Source: Tipula vernalis
Taxonomy: Eukaryota; Arthropoda; Insecta; Diptera; Tipulidae
Reading direction: 5' to 3'
DNA: 64,000 nt
Assembly: GCA_958295665.1 (NCBI GenBank)
Contig: OY282560.1
Coordinates: 48,422,333 to 48,486,332 of the forward strand
Numbering within the stretch: the stretch's first letter is position 1; the number at the start of each line of letters is the position of its first letter. Position numbers and translations under genes: made by a program. Below the pieces are notes generated by a model that made no database searches, had not been told where the DNA came from, and worked only from the letters and a program-made list of their open reading frames with translations. Positions 52,358 to 64,000 of this stretch are shown here, piece after piece.

Positions 52358-55028
52358 TCCAAAATCTGCAATTGTGCTCCGATTGCTGTTCTTGATACCT
52401 CTATTGAAAGGCCTCAGGACCTGTACATTTTTAGGCCAACGAGTATTTAGGTTCCTTGATTCCATTGAAAATCACCTTACTATACATCAGCCGATTCTGA
52501 GCAGTAAAAATCCAAAATCTGCAATTGTGCTTAGATTTCTGTTCTTGATACCTTTAATGACAGGTCTCGAGACCCTTAACTGCTATACCAACGCGTGTTT
52601 AGATTCCATAATTATTTCCGTACATTTCATAGAAAATTCGATTTGATGAAAATCGCTTTACTATACATCAGACGATTCAAAGCTATAAAAATCCAAAATC
52701 TGCAATTGTGCTCCGATTGCTGTTCTTGATACCTCTATTGAAAGGCCTCAGGACCTGTACATTTTTAGGCCAACGAGTATTTAGGTTCCTTGATTCCATT
52801 GAAAATCACCTTACTATACATCAGCCGATTCTGAGCAGTAAAAATCCAAAATCTGCAATTGTGCTTAGATTTCTGTTCTTGATACCTTTAATGACAGGTC
52901 TCGAGACCCTTAACTGCTATACCAACGCGTGTTTAGATTCCATAATTATTTCCGTACGTTTCATAGAAAATTCGATTTGATGAAAATCACCTTATCATAG
53001 ATCAGACGATTCAGAGCTATAAAAATCCAAAATCTGCAATTGTGCTCCGATTGCTGTTCTTGATACCTCTATTGAAAGGCCTCAGGACCTGTACATTTTT
53101 AGGCCAACGAGTATTTAGGTTCCTTGATTCCATTGAAAATCACCTTACTATACATCAGCCGATTCTGAGCAGTAAAAATCCAAAATCTGCAATTGTGCTT
53201 AGATTTCTGTTCTTGATACCTTTAATGACAGGTCTCGAGACCCTTAACTGCTATACCAACGCGTGTTTAGATTCCATAATTATTTCCGTACATTTCATAG
53301 AAAATTCGATTTGATGAAAATCGCCTTACTATACATCAGACGATTCAAAGCTATAAAAATCCAAAATCTGCAATTGTGCTCCGATTGCTGTTCTTGATAC
53401 CTCTATTGAATGGCCTCAGGACCTGTACATTTTTAGGCCAACGAGTATTTAGGTTCCTTGATTCCATTGAAAATCACCTTACTATACATCAGCCGATTCT
53501 GAGCAGTAAAAATCCAAAATCTGCAATTGTGCTTAGATTTCTGTTCTTGATACCTTTAATGACAGGTCTCGAGACCCTTAACTGCTATACCAACGCGTGT
53601 TTAGATTCCATAATTATTTCCGTACGTTTCATAGAAAATTCGATTTGATGAAAATCACCTTATCATAGATCAGACGATTCAGAGCTATAAAAATCCAAAA
53701 TCTGCAATTGTGCTCCGATTGCTGTTCTTGATACCTCTATTGAAAGGCCTCAGGACCTGTACATTTTTAGGCCAACGAGTATTTAGGTTCCTTGATTCCA
53801 TTGAAAATCACCTTACTATACATCAGCCGATTCTGAGCAGTAAAAATCTAAAATCTGCAATTGTGCTTAGATTTCTGTTCTTGATACCTTTAATGACAGG
53901 TCTCGAGACCCTTAACTGCTGTATCAACGCGTGTTTAGATTCCATAATTATTTCCGTACATTTCATAGAAAATTCGATTTGATGAAAATCGCTTTACTAT
54001 ACATCAGACGATTCAAAGCTATAAAAATCCAAAATCTGCAATTGTGCTCCGATTGCTGTTCTTGATACCTCTATTGAAAGGCCTCAGGACCTGTACATTT
54101 TTAGGCCAACGAGTATTTAGGTTCCTTGATTCCATTGAAAATCACCTTACTATACATCAGCCGATTCTGAGCAGTAAAAATCCAAAATCTGCAATTGTGC
54201 TTAGATTTCTGTTCTTGATACCTTTAATGACAGGTCTCGAGACCCTTAACTGCTATACCAACGCGTGTTTAGATTCCATAATTATTTCCGTACGTTTCAT
54301 AGAAAATTCGATTTGATGAAAATCACCTTATCATAGATCAGACGATTCAGAGCTATAAAAATCCAAAATCTGCAATTGTGCTCCGATTGCTGTTCTTGAT
54401 ACCTCTATTGAAAGGCCTCAGGACCTGTACATTTTTAGGCCAACGAGTATTTAGGTTCCTTGATTCCATTGAAAATCACCTTACTATACATCAGCCGATT
54501 CTGAGCAGTAAAAATCCAAAATCTGCAATTGTGCTTAGATTTCTGTTCTTGATACCTTTAATGACAGGTCTCGAGACCCTTAACTGCTATACCAACGCGT
54601 GTTTAGATTCCATAATTATTTCCGTACATTTCATAGAAAATTCGATTTGATGAAAATCGCTTTACTATACATCAGACGATTCAAAGCTATAAAAATCCAA
54701 AATCTGCAATTGTGCTCCGATTGCTGTTCTTGATACCTCTATTGAAAGGCCTCAGGACCTGTACATTTTTAGGCCAACGAGTATTTAGGTTCCTTGATTC
54801 CATTGAAAATCACCTTACTATACATCAGCCGATTCTGAGCAGAAAAAATCCAAAATCTGCAATTGTGCTTAGATTTCTGTTCTTGATACCTTTAATGACA
54901 GGTCTCGAGACCCTTAACTGCTGTACCAGCGCGTGTTTAGATTCCATAATTATTTCCGTACATTTCATAGAAAATTCGATTTGATGAAAATCGCCTTACT
55001 GTAGATCAGACGATTCAGAGCTATAAAA

Positions 55029-57702
55029 ATCTAAAATCTGCAATTGTGCTCCGATTGCTGTTCTTGATACCTCTATTGAAAGGCCTCAGGACCTGTACAT
55101 TTTTAGGCCAACGAGTATTTAGGTTCCTTGATTCCATTGAAAATCACCTTACTATACATCAGCCGATTCTGAGCAGTAAAAATCCAAAATCTGCAATTGT
55201 GCTTAGATTTCTGTTCTTGATACCTTTAATGACAGGTCTCGAGACCCTTAACTGCTATACCAACGCGTGTTTAGATTCCATAATTATTTCCGTACGTTTC
55301 ATAGAAAATTCGATTTGATGAAAATCACCTTATCATAGATCAGACGATTCAGAGCTATAAAAATCCAAAATCTGCAATTGTGCTCCGATTGCTGTTCTTG
55401 ATACCTCTATTGAAAGGCCTCAGGACCTGTACATTTTTAGGCCAACGAGTATTTAGGTTCCTTGATTCCATTGAAAATCACCTTACTATACATCAGCCGA
55501 TTCTGAGCAGTAAAAATCCAAAATCTGCAATTGTGCTTAGATTTCTGTTCTTGATACCTTTAATGACAGGTCTCGAGACCCTTAACTGCTATACCAACGC
55601 GTGTTTAGATTCCATAATTATTTCCGTACATTTCATAGAAAATTCGATTTGATGAAAATCGCTTTACTATACATCAGACGATTCAAAGCTATAAAAATCC
55701 AAAATCTGCAATTGTGCTCCGATTGCTGTTCTTGATACCTCTATTGAAAGGCCTCAGGACCTGTACATTTTTAGGCCAACGAGTATTTAGGTTCCTTGAT
55801 TCCATTGAAAATCACCTTACTATACATCAGCCGATTCTGAGCAGTAAAAATCCAAAATCTGCAATTGTGCTTAGATTTCTGTTCTTGATACCTTTAATGA
55901 CAGGTCTCGAGACCCTTAACTGCTATACCAACGCGTGTTTAGATTCCATAATTATTTCCGTACATTTCATAGAAAATTCGATTTGATGAAAATCGCCTTA
56001 CTATACATCAGACGATTCAAAGCTATAAAAATCCAAAAATCTGCAATTGTGCTCCGATTGCTGTTCTTGATACCTCTATTGAAAGGCCTCAGGACCTGTA
56101 CATTTTTAGGCCAACGAGTATTTAGGTTCCTTGATTCCATTGAAAATCACCTTACTATACATCAGCCGATTCTGAGCAGAAAAAATCCAAAATCTGCAAT
56201 TGTGCTTAGATTTCTGTTCTTGATACCTTTAATGACAGGTCTCGAGACCCTTAACTGCTGTACCAGCGCGTGTTTAGATTCCATAATTATTTCCGTACAT
56301 TTCATAGAAAATTCGATTTGATGAAAATCGCCTTACTGTAGATCAGACGATTCAGAGCTATAAAAATCTAAAATCTGCAATTGTGCTCCGATTGCTGTTC
56401 TTGATACCTCTATTGAAAGGCCTCAGGACCTGTACATTTTTAGGCCAACGAGTATTTAGGTTCCTTGATTCCATTGAAAATCACCTTACTATACATCAGC
56501 CGATTCTGAGCAGTAAAAATCCAAAATCTGCAATTGTGCTTAGATTTCTGTTCTTGATACCATTAATGACAGGTCTCGAGACCCTTAACTGCTATACCAA
56601 CGCGTGTTTAGATTCCATAATTATTTCCGTACGTTTCATAGAAAATTCGATTTGATGAAAATCACCTTATCATAGATCAGACGATTCAGAGCTATAAAAA
56701 TCCAAAATCTGCAATTGTGCTCCGATTGCTGTTCTTGATACCTCTATTGAAAAGCCTTAGGACCTGTACATTTTTAGGCCAACGAGTATTTAGGTTCCTT
56801 GATTCCATTGAAAATCACCTTACTATACATCAGCCGATTCTGAGCAGTAAAAATCCAAAATCTGCAATTGTGCTTAGATTTCTGTTCTTGATACCTTTAA
56901 TGACAGGTCTCGAGACCCTTAACTGCTATACCAACGCGTGTTTAGATTCCATAATTATTTCCGTACATTTCATAGAAAATTCGATTTGATGAAAATCGCT
57001 TTACTATACATCAGACGATTCAAAGCTATAAAAATCCAAAATCTGCAATTGTGCTCCGATTGCTGTTCTTGATACCTCTATTGAAAGGCCTCAGGACCTG
57101 TACATTTTTAGGCCAACGAGTATTTAGGTTCCTTGATTCCATTGAAAATCACCTTACTATACATCAGCCGATTCTGAGCAGTAAAAATCCAAAATCTGCA
57201 ATTGTGCTTAGATTTCTGTTCTTGATACCTTTAATGACAGGTCTCGAGACCCTTAACTGCTATACCAACGCGTGTTTAGATTCCATAATTATTTCCGTAC
57301 ATTTCATAGAAAATTCGATTTGATGAAAATCGCCTTACTATACATCAGACGATTCAAAGCTATAAAAATCCAAAAATCTGCAATTGTGCTCCGATTGCTG
57401 TTCTTGATACCTCTATTGAAAGGCCTCAGGACCTGTACATTTTTAGGCCAACGAGTATTTAGGTTCCTTGATTCCATTGAAAATCACCTTACTATACATC
57501 AGCCGATTCTGAGCAGAAAAAATCCAAAATCTGCAATTGTGCTTAGATTTCTGTTCTTGATACCTTTAATGACAGGTCTCGAGACCCTTAACTGCTGTAC
57601 CAGCGCGTGTTTAGATTCCATAATTATTTCCGTACATTTCATAGAAAATTCGATTTGATGAAAATCGCCTTACTGTAGATCAGACGATTCAGAGCTATAA
57701 AA
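55029..57702 (+). repeat. Tandem pair of 1,337-bp four-dimer blocks
   Basis: Blocks 55029-56365 and 56366-57702 have the same order: ATCTAAAATCTG-led dimer with TACGTTT, TACATTT, TACATTT, then a CCAAAAATCTG-led dimer with CCAGCGCG. Each is 4 x 334 plus 1 because of the extra A. The second copy has private changes GATACCATTAATG and AAAAGCCTTAGG. Confidence 0.85.
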
Positions 57703-58706
57703 ATCTAAAATCTGCAATTGTGCTCCGATTGCTGTTCTTGATACCTCTATTGAAAGGCCTCAGGACCTGTACATTTTTAGGCCAACGAGTATTTAGGTTC
57801 CTTGATTCCATTGAAAATCACCTTACTATACATCAGCCGATTCTGAGCAGTAAAAATCCAAAATCTGCAATTGTGCTTAGATTTCTGTTCTTGATACCTT
57901 TAATGACAGGTCTCGAGACCCTTAACTGCTATACCAACGCGTGTTTAGATTCCATAATTATTTCCGTACATTTCATAGAAAATTCGATTTGATGAAAATC
58001 GCCTTACTATACATCAGACGATTCAAAGCTATAAAAATCCAAAAATCTGCAATTGTGCTCCGATTGCTGTTCTTGATACCTCTATTGAAAGGCCTCAGGA
58101 CCTGTACATTTTTAGGCCAACGAGTATTTAGGTTCCTTGATTCCATTGAAAATCACCTTACTATACATCAGCCGATTCTGAGCAGAAAAAATCCAAAATC
58201 TGCAATTGTGCTTAGATTTCTGTTCTTGATACCTTTAATGACAGGTCTCGAGACCCTTAACTGCTGTACCAGCGCGTGTTTAGATTCCATAATTATTTCC
58301 GTACATTTCATAGAAAATTCGATTTGATGAAAATCGCCTTACTATACATCAGACGATTCAAAGCTATAAAAATCCAAAAATCTGCAATTGTGCTCCGATT
58401 GCTGTTCTTGATACCTCTATTGAAAGGCCTCAGGACCTGTACATTTTTAGGCCAACGAGTATTTAGGTTCCTTGATTCCATTGAAAATCACCTTACTATA
58501 CATCAGCCGATTCTGAGCAGAAAAAATCCAAAATCTGCAATTGTGCTTAGATTTCTGTTCTTGATACCTTTAATGACAGGTCTCGAGACCCTTAAATGCT
58601 GTACCAACGCGTGTTTAGATTCCATAATTATTTCCGTACATTTCATAGAAAATTCGATTTGATGAAAATCACCTTATCATAGATCAGACGATTCAGAGCT
58701 ATAAAA

Positions 58707-59193
58707 ATCCAAAATCTGCAATTGTGCTCCGATTGCTGTTCTTGATACCTCTATTGAAAGGCCTCAGGACCTGTACATTTTTAGGCCAACGAGTATTTAG
58801 GTTCCTTGATTCCATTGAAAATCACCTTACTATACATCAGCCGATTCAGAGCTATAAAAATTCAAAATTTGCAATTGTTTTCCGATTGCTGTTCTTGATA
58901 CCTCTATTGAAAGGCCTCAGGACCTGTACATTTTTAGGCCAACGAGTATTTAGGTTCCTTGATTCCATTGAAAATCACCTTACTATACATCAGCCGATTC
59001 TGAGCAGTAAAAATCCAAAATCTGCAATTGTGCTTAGATTTCTGTTCTTGATACCTTTAATGACAGGTCTCGAGACCCTTAACTGCTATACCAACGCGTG
59101 TTTAGATTCCATAATTATTTCCGTACGTTTCATAGAAAATTCGATTTGATGAAAATCACCTTATCATAGATCAGACGATTCAGAGCTATAAAA
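58707..59193 (+). repeat. A-A-B trimer (487 bp), first copy
   Basis: The first A (58707-58859) ends CCGATTCAGAGCTATAAAA, the tail of a B, and is followed by an ATTCAAAATTTG-type A and then a B. The B between the two A copies is missing apart from this tail. The switch lies in CGATTC, shared by A and B tails, so an out-of-register exchange between an A and a B is the simplest origin. Confidence 0.92.
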
Positions 59194-60195
59194 ATCCAAA
59201 ATCTGCAATTGTGCTCCGATTGCTGTTCTTGATACCTCTATTGAAAGGCCTCAGGACCTGTACATTTTTAGGCCAACGAGTATTTAGGTTCCTTGATTCC
59301 ATTGAAAATCACCTTACTATACATCAGCCGATTCTGAGCAGTAAAAATCCAAAATCTGCAATTGTGCTTAGATTTCTGTTCTTGATACCTTTAATGACAG
59401 GTCTCGAGACCCTTAACTGCTGTACCAGCGCGTGTTTAGATTCCATAATTATTTCCGTACATTTCATAGAAAATTCGATTTGATGAAAATCGCCTTACTG
59501 TAGATCAGACGATTCAGAGCTATAAAAATCTAAAATCTGCAATTGTGCTCCGATTGCTGTTCTTGATACCTCTATTGAAAGGCCTCAGGACCTGTACATT
59601 TTTAGGCCAACGAGTATTTAGGTTCCTTGATTCCATTGAAAATCACCTTACTATACATCAGCCGATTCTGAGCAGAAAAAATCCAAAATCTGCAATTGTG
59701 CTTAGATTTCTGTTCTTGATACCTTTAATGACAGGTCTCGAGACCCTTAACTGCTGTACCAGCGCGTGTTTAGATTCCATAATTATTTCCGTACATTTCA
59801 TAGAAAATTCGATTTGATGAAAATCGCCTTACTGTAGATCAGACGATTCAGAGCTATAAAAATCTAAAATCTGCAATTGTGCTCCGATTGCTGTTCTTGA
59901 TACCTCTATTGAAAGGCCTCAGGACCTGTACATTTTTAGGCCAACGAGTATTTAGGTTCCTTGATTCCATTGAAAATCACCTTACTATACATCAGCCGAT
60001 TCTGAGCAGAAAAAATCCACAATCTGCAATTGTGCTTAGATTTCTGTTCTTGATACCTTTAATGACAGGTCTCGAGACCCTTAAATGCTGTACCAACGCG
60101 TGTTTAGATTCCATAATTATTTCCGTACATTTCATAGAAAATTCGATTTGATGAAAATCACCTTATCATAGATCAGACGATTCAGAGCTATAAAA

Positions 60196-60682
60196 ATCCA
60201 AAATCTGCAATTGTGCTCCGATTGCTGTTCTTGATACCTCTATTGAAAGGCCTCAGGACCTGTACATTTTTAGGCCAACGAGTATTTAGGTTCCTTGATT
60301 CCATTGAAAATCACCTTACTATACATCAGCCGATTCAGAGCTATAAAAATTCAAAATTTGCAATTGTTTTCCGATTGCTGTTCTTGATACCTCTATTGAA
60401 AGGCCTCAGGACCTGTACATTTTTAGGCCAACGAGTATTTAGGTTCCTTGATTCCATTGAAAATCACCTTACTATACATCAGCCGATTCTGAGCAGTAAA
60501 AATCCAAAATCTGCAATTGTGCTTAGATTTCTGTTCTTGATACCTTTAATGACAGGTCTCGAGACCCTTAACTGCTATACCAACGCGTGTTTAGATTCCA
60601 TAATTATTTCCGTACGTTTCATAGAAAATTCGATTTGATGAAAATCACCTTATCATAGATCAGACGATTCAGAGCTATAAAA
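60196..60682 (+). repeat. A-A-B trimer, second copy
   Basis: The same hybrid junction and the same ATTCAAAATTTG A as at 58707, 1,489 bp to the right. The preceding dimer also matches (CTTAAATGC B), so the trimer was amplified with its neighbours. Confidence 0.92.
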
Positions 60683-62352
60683 ATCCAAAATCTGCAATTG
60701 TGCTCCGATTGCTGTTCTTGATACCTCTATTGAAAGGCCTCAGGACCTGTACATTTTTAGGCCAACGAGTATTTAGGTTCCTTGATTCCATTGAAAATCA
60801 CCTTACTATACATCAGCCGATTCTGAGCAGTAAAAATCCAAAATCTGCAATTGTGCTTAGATTTCTGTTCTTGATACCTTTAATGACAGGTCTCGAGACC
60901 CTTAACTGCTATACCAACGCGTGTTTAGATTCCATAATTATTTCCGTACGTTTCATAGAAAATTCGATTTGATGAAAATCACCTTATCATAGATCAGACG
61001 ATTCAGAGCTATAAAAATCCAAAATCTGCAATTGTGCTCCGATTGCTGTTCTTGATACCTCTATTGAAAGGCCTCAGGACCTGTACATTTTTAGGCCAAC
61101 GAGTATTTAGGTTCCTTGATTCCATTGAAAATCACCTTACTATACATCAGCCGATTCTGAGCAGTAAAAATCCAAAATCTGCAATTGTGCTTAGATTTCT
61201 GTTCTTGATACCTTTAATGACAGGTCTCGAGACCCTTAACTGCTATACCAACGCGTGTTTAGATTCCATAATTATTTCCGTACATTTCATAGAAAATTCG
61301 ATTTGATGAAAATCGCTTTACTATACATCAGACGATTCAAAGCTATAAAAATCCAAAATCTGCAATTGTGCTCCGATTGCTGTTCTTGATACCTCTATTG
61401 AAAGGCCTCAGGACCTGTACATTTTTAGGCCAACGAGTATTTAGGTTCCTTGATTCCATTGAAAATCACCTTACTATACATCAGCCGATTCTGAGCAGTA
61501 AAAATCCAAAATCTGCAATTGTGCTTAGATTTCTGTTCTTGATACCTTTAATGACAGGTCTCGAGACCCTTAACTGCTATACCAACGCGTGTTTAGATTC
61601 CATAATTATTTCCGTACGTTTCATAGAAAATTCGATTTGATGAAAATCACCTTATCATAGATCAGACGATTCAGAGCTATAAAAATCCAAAATCTGCAAT
61701 TGTGCTCCGATTGCTGTTCTTGATACCTCTATTGAAAGGCCTCAGGACCTGTACATTTTTAGGCCAACGAGTATTTAGGTTCCTTGATTCCATTGAAAAT
61801 CACCTTACTATACATCAGCCGATTCTGAGCAGTAAAAATCCAAAATCTGCAATTGTGCTTAGATTTCTGTTCTTGATACCTTTAATGACAGGTCTCGAGA
61901 CCCTTAACTGCTATACCAACGCGTGTTTAGATTCCATAATTATTTCCGTACATTTCATAGAAAATTCGATTTGATGAAAATCGCCTTACTATACATCAGA
62001 CGATTCAAAGCTATAAAAATCCAAAATCTGCAATTGTGCTCCGATTGCTGTTCTTGATACCTCTATTGAAAGGCCTCAGGACCTGTACATTTTTAGGCCA
62101 ACGAGTATTTAGGTTCCTTGATTCCATTGAAAATCACCTTACTATACATCAGCCGATTCTGAGCAGTAAAAATCCAAAATCTGCAATTGTGCTTAGATTT
62201 CTGTTCTTGATACCTTTAATGACAGGTCTCGAGACCCTTAACTGCTATACCAACGCGTGTTTAGATTCCATAATTATTTCCGTACGTTTCATAGAAAATT
62301 CGATTTGATGAAAATCACCTTATCATAGATCAGACGATTCAGAGCTATAAAA

Positions 62353-62839
62353 ATCCAAAATCTGCAATTGTGCTCCGATTGCTGTTCTTGATACCTCTAT
62401 TGAAAGGCCTCAGGACCTGTACATTTTTAGGCCAACGAGTATTTAGGTTCCTTGATTCCATTGAAAATCACCTTACTATACATCAGCCGATTCAGAGCTA
62501 TAAAAATTCAAAATTTGCAATTGTTTTCCGATTGCTGTTCTTGATACCTCTATTGAAAGGCCTCAGGACCTGTACATTTTTAGGCCAACGAGTATTTAGG
62601 TTCCTTGATTCCATTGAAAATCACCTTACTATACATCAGCCGATTCTGAGCAGTAAAAATCCAAAATCTGCAATTGTGCTTAGATTTCTGTTCTTGATAC
62701 CTTTAATGACAGGTCTCGAGACCCTTAACTGCTATACCAACGCGTGTCTAGATTCCATAATTATTTCCGTACGTTTCATAGAAAATTCGATTTGATGAAA
62801 ATCACCTTATCATAGATCAGACGATTCAGAGCTATAAAA
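62353..62839 (+). repeat. A-A-B trimer, third copy
   Basis: The same hybrid junction, 2,157 bp to the right of the second copy. Its B has a private T-to-C change (GCGTGTCTAG). Surrounding dimers are TACGTTT and TACATTT types. Confidence 0.92.
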
Positions 62840-63841
62840 ATCCAAAATCTGCAATTGTGCTCCGATTGCTGTTCTTGATACCTCTATTGAAAGGCCTCAG
62901 GACCTGTACATTTTTAGGCCAACGAGTATTTAGGTTCCTTGATTCCATTGAAAATCACCTTACTATACATCAGCCGATTCTGAGCAGTAAAAATCCAAAA
63001 TCTGCAATTGTGCTTAGATTTCTGTTCTTGATACCTTTAATGACAGGTCTCGAGACCCTTAACTGCTATACCAACGCGTGTTTAGATTCCATAATTATTT
63101 CCGTACGTTTCATAGAAAATTCGATTTGATGAAAATCACCTTATCATAGATCAGACGATTCAGAGCTATAAAAATCCAAAATCTGCAATTGTGCTCCGAT
63201 TGCTGTTCTTGATACCTCTATTGAAAGGCCTCAGGACCTGTACATTTTTAGGCCAACGAGTATTTAGGTTCCTTGATTCCATTGAAAATCACCTTACTAT
63301 ACATCAGCCGATTCTGAGCAGTAAAAATCCAAAATCTGCAATTGTGCTTAGATTTCTGTTCTTGATACCTTTAATGACAGGTCTCGAGACCCTTAACTGC
63401 TATACCAACGCGTGTTTAGATTCCATAATTATTTCCGTACATTTCATAGAAAATTCGATTTGATGAAAATCGCTTTACTATACATCAGACGATTCAAAGC
63501 TATAAAAATCCAAAATCTGCAATTGTGCTCCGATTGCTGTTCTTGATACCTCTATTGAAAGGCCTCAGGACCTGTACATTTTTAGGCCAACGAGTATTTA
63601 GGTTCCTTGATTCCATTGAAAATCACCTTACTATACATCAGCCGATTCTGAGCAGTAAAAATCCAAAATCTGCAATTGTGCTTAGATTTCTGTTCTTGAT
63701 ACCTTTAATGACAGGTCTCGAGACCCTTAACTGCTATACCAACGCGTGTTTAGATTCCATAATTATTTCCGTACGTTTCATAGAAAATTCGATTTGATGA
63801 AAATCACCTTATCATAGATCAGACGATTCAGAGCTATAAAA

Positions 63842-64000
63842 ATCCAAAATCTGCAATTGTGCTCCGATTGCTGTTCTTGATACCTCTATTGAAAGGCCTC
63901 AGGACCTGTACATTTTTAGGCCAACGAGTATTTAGGTTCCTTGATTCCATTGAAAATCACCTTACTATACATCAGCCGATTCTGAGCAGTAAAAATCCAA
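63842..64000 (+). repeat. Complete A plus first bases of a B at right window edge
   Basis: A full-length A runs to 63994 and the window ends six bases into the next B (ATCCAA). The array therefore continues to the right. Confidence 0.93.

Larger units (their letters stand above)
52023..52690 (+). repeat. Representative 668-bp four-monomer higher-order repeat
   Basis: Two dimers alternate. The first B has TACGTTT and ends CACCTTATCATAGATCAGAC then CAGAGC. The second B has TACATTT and ends CGCTTTACTATACATCAGAC then CAAAGC. The linked variants return every 668 bp, for example at dimers starting 51689, 52023, 52357, 52691, 53025 and 53359, and again between about 42.0 and 43.4 kb. The unit is thus A-B1-A-B2, a second level of organisation above the dimer. 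Confidence 0.85.
1..64000. repeat. Satellite DNA array, 334-bp A-B dimer, fills the window
   Basis: The same 334-bp unit recurs from the first base to the last with a few percent variation. Each unit is an A monomer (153 bp) followed by a B monomer (181 bp). All copies point the same way, and no unique sequence, transposon or inverted copy interrupts them. Long stretches are exact multiples of 334 bp (16, 11 and 17 units at 8715-14058, 23842-27515 and 28822-34499). Neither edge of the array is present, so its full length is unknown. An array of this size and form is typical of eukaryotic centromeric or pericentromeric heterochromatin; that location is inferred, not shown. I do not recognise the family by sequence. 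Confidence 0.98.
34500..64000 (+). repeat. Right-hand zone: CTATACC-type B, 668-bp higher-order repeat
   Basis: From 34.5 kb most B copies read AACTGCTATACC instead of AACTGCTGTACC, and alternate between TACGTTT and TACATTT forms linked to distinct 3' ends. A copies are highly uniform (CTCTATTGAAAGG, AGGCCAACG, GATTCTGAGCAG). Some dimers break the alternation, such as those with CCAGCGCG and CTTACTGTAGATC followed by ATCTAAAATCTG. The zone appears more homogenised than the left 34 kb. Confidence 0.88.

Noticed and set aside
1..64000. CRISPR array
   Set aside because: Units are 153 and 181 bp and the sequences between conserved blocks are near-identical, not unique spacers.
1..64000. Transposon or LTR sequence within the array
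   Set aside because: No target-site duplications, terminal repeats, long coding frames or any non-satellite insert were found.

Overview
The whole 64,000-base window is tandemly repeated satellite DNA. I found no protein-coding gene, RNA gene, transposon, CRISPR array or unique flanking sequence on either strand, and the array runs off both ends. The basic unit is a 334-bp dimer of two related monomers, A (153 bp) and B (181 bp), whose mean length is 167 bp. A hand count of one dimer gives about 37% GC. By length bookkeeping the window holds about 183 B and 200 A monomers. The array length, the two-monomer unit and the nested higher-order repeats fit the heterochromatin (centromeric or pericentromeric) of a eukaryote. 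CpG sites are plentiful, which argues mildly against a heavily CpG-methylated vertebrate genome. I cannot name the species.

Layout. 1-8714: an irregular zone in which A-B dimers are broken by extra A-type monomers (A-A-B, A-A-A-B, A-A-A-A-B). 8715-14058: exactly 16 regular dimers. 14059-15517: a displaced copy of part of the first zone. 15518-23841: blocks of four to six dimers marked by a 5-bp deletion, including an adjacent 3.33-kb tandem duplication. 23842-27515: exactly 11 regular dimers, part of them a copy of 12.7-13.7 kb. 27516-28821: a displaced copy of the 7.7-8.7 kb irregular block. 28822-34499: 17 dimer lengths, with a 1,670-bp repeat and a run of four dimers carrying an unusual A variant. 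34500-64000: a younger-looking zone in which two B variants alternate to give a 668-bp four-monomer higher-order repeat. It contains a 3.7-kb segmental duplication (offset 5,299 bp), a 1,337-bp tandem repeat, three A-A-B trimers and two loci with internal deletions.

Nothing here looks like a gene system. Each dimer contains an open frame of about 90 codons, but it begins with GTG or TTG, is offset by one base from dimer to dimer and is broken by stops and indels in many copies, so I treat it as non-coding. The interest lies in the array's structure: nested higher-order repeats, a readable record of unequal exchange, a palindrome centred on CTCGAG in nearly every B, a TATAAAAA motif at nearly every B/A junction, and a block conserved between A and B that could be a protein-binding site. 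All comparisons were made by eye.
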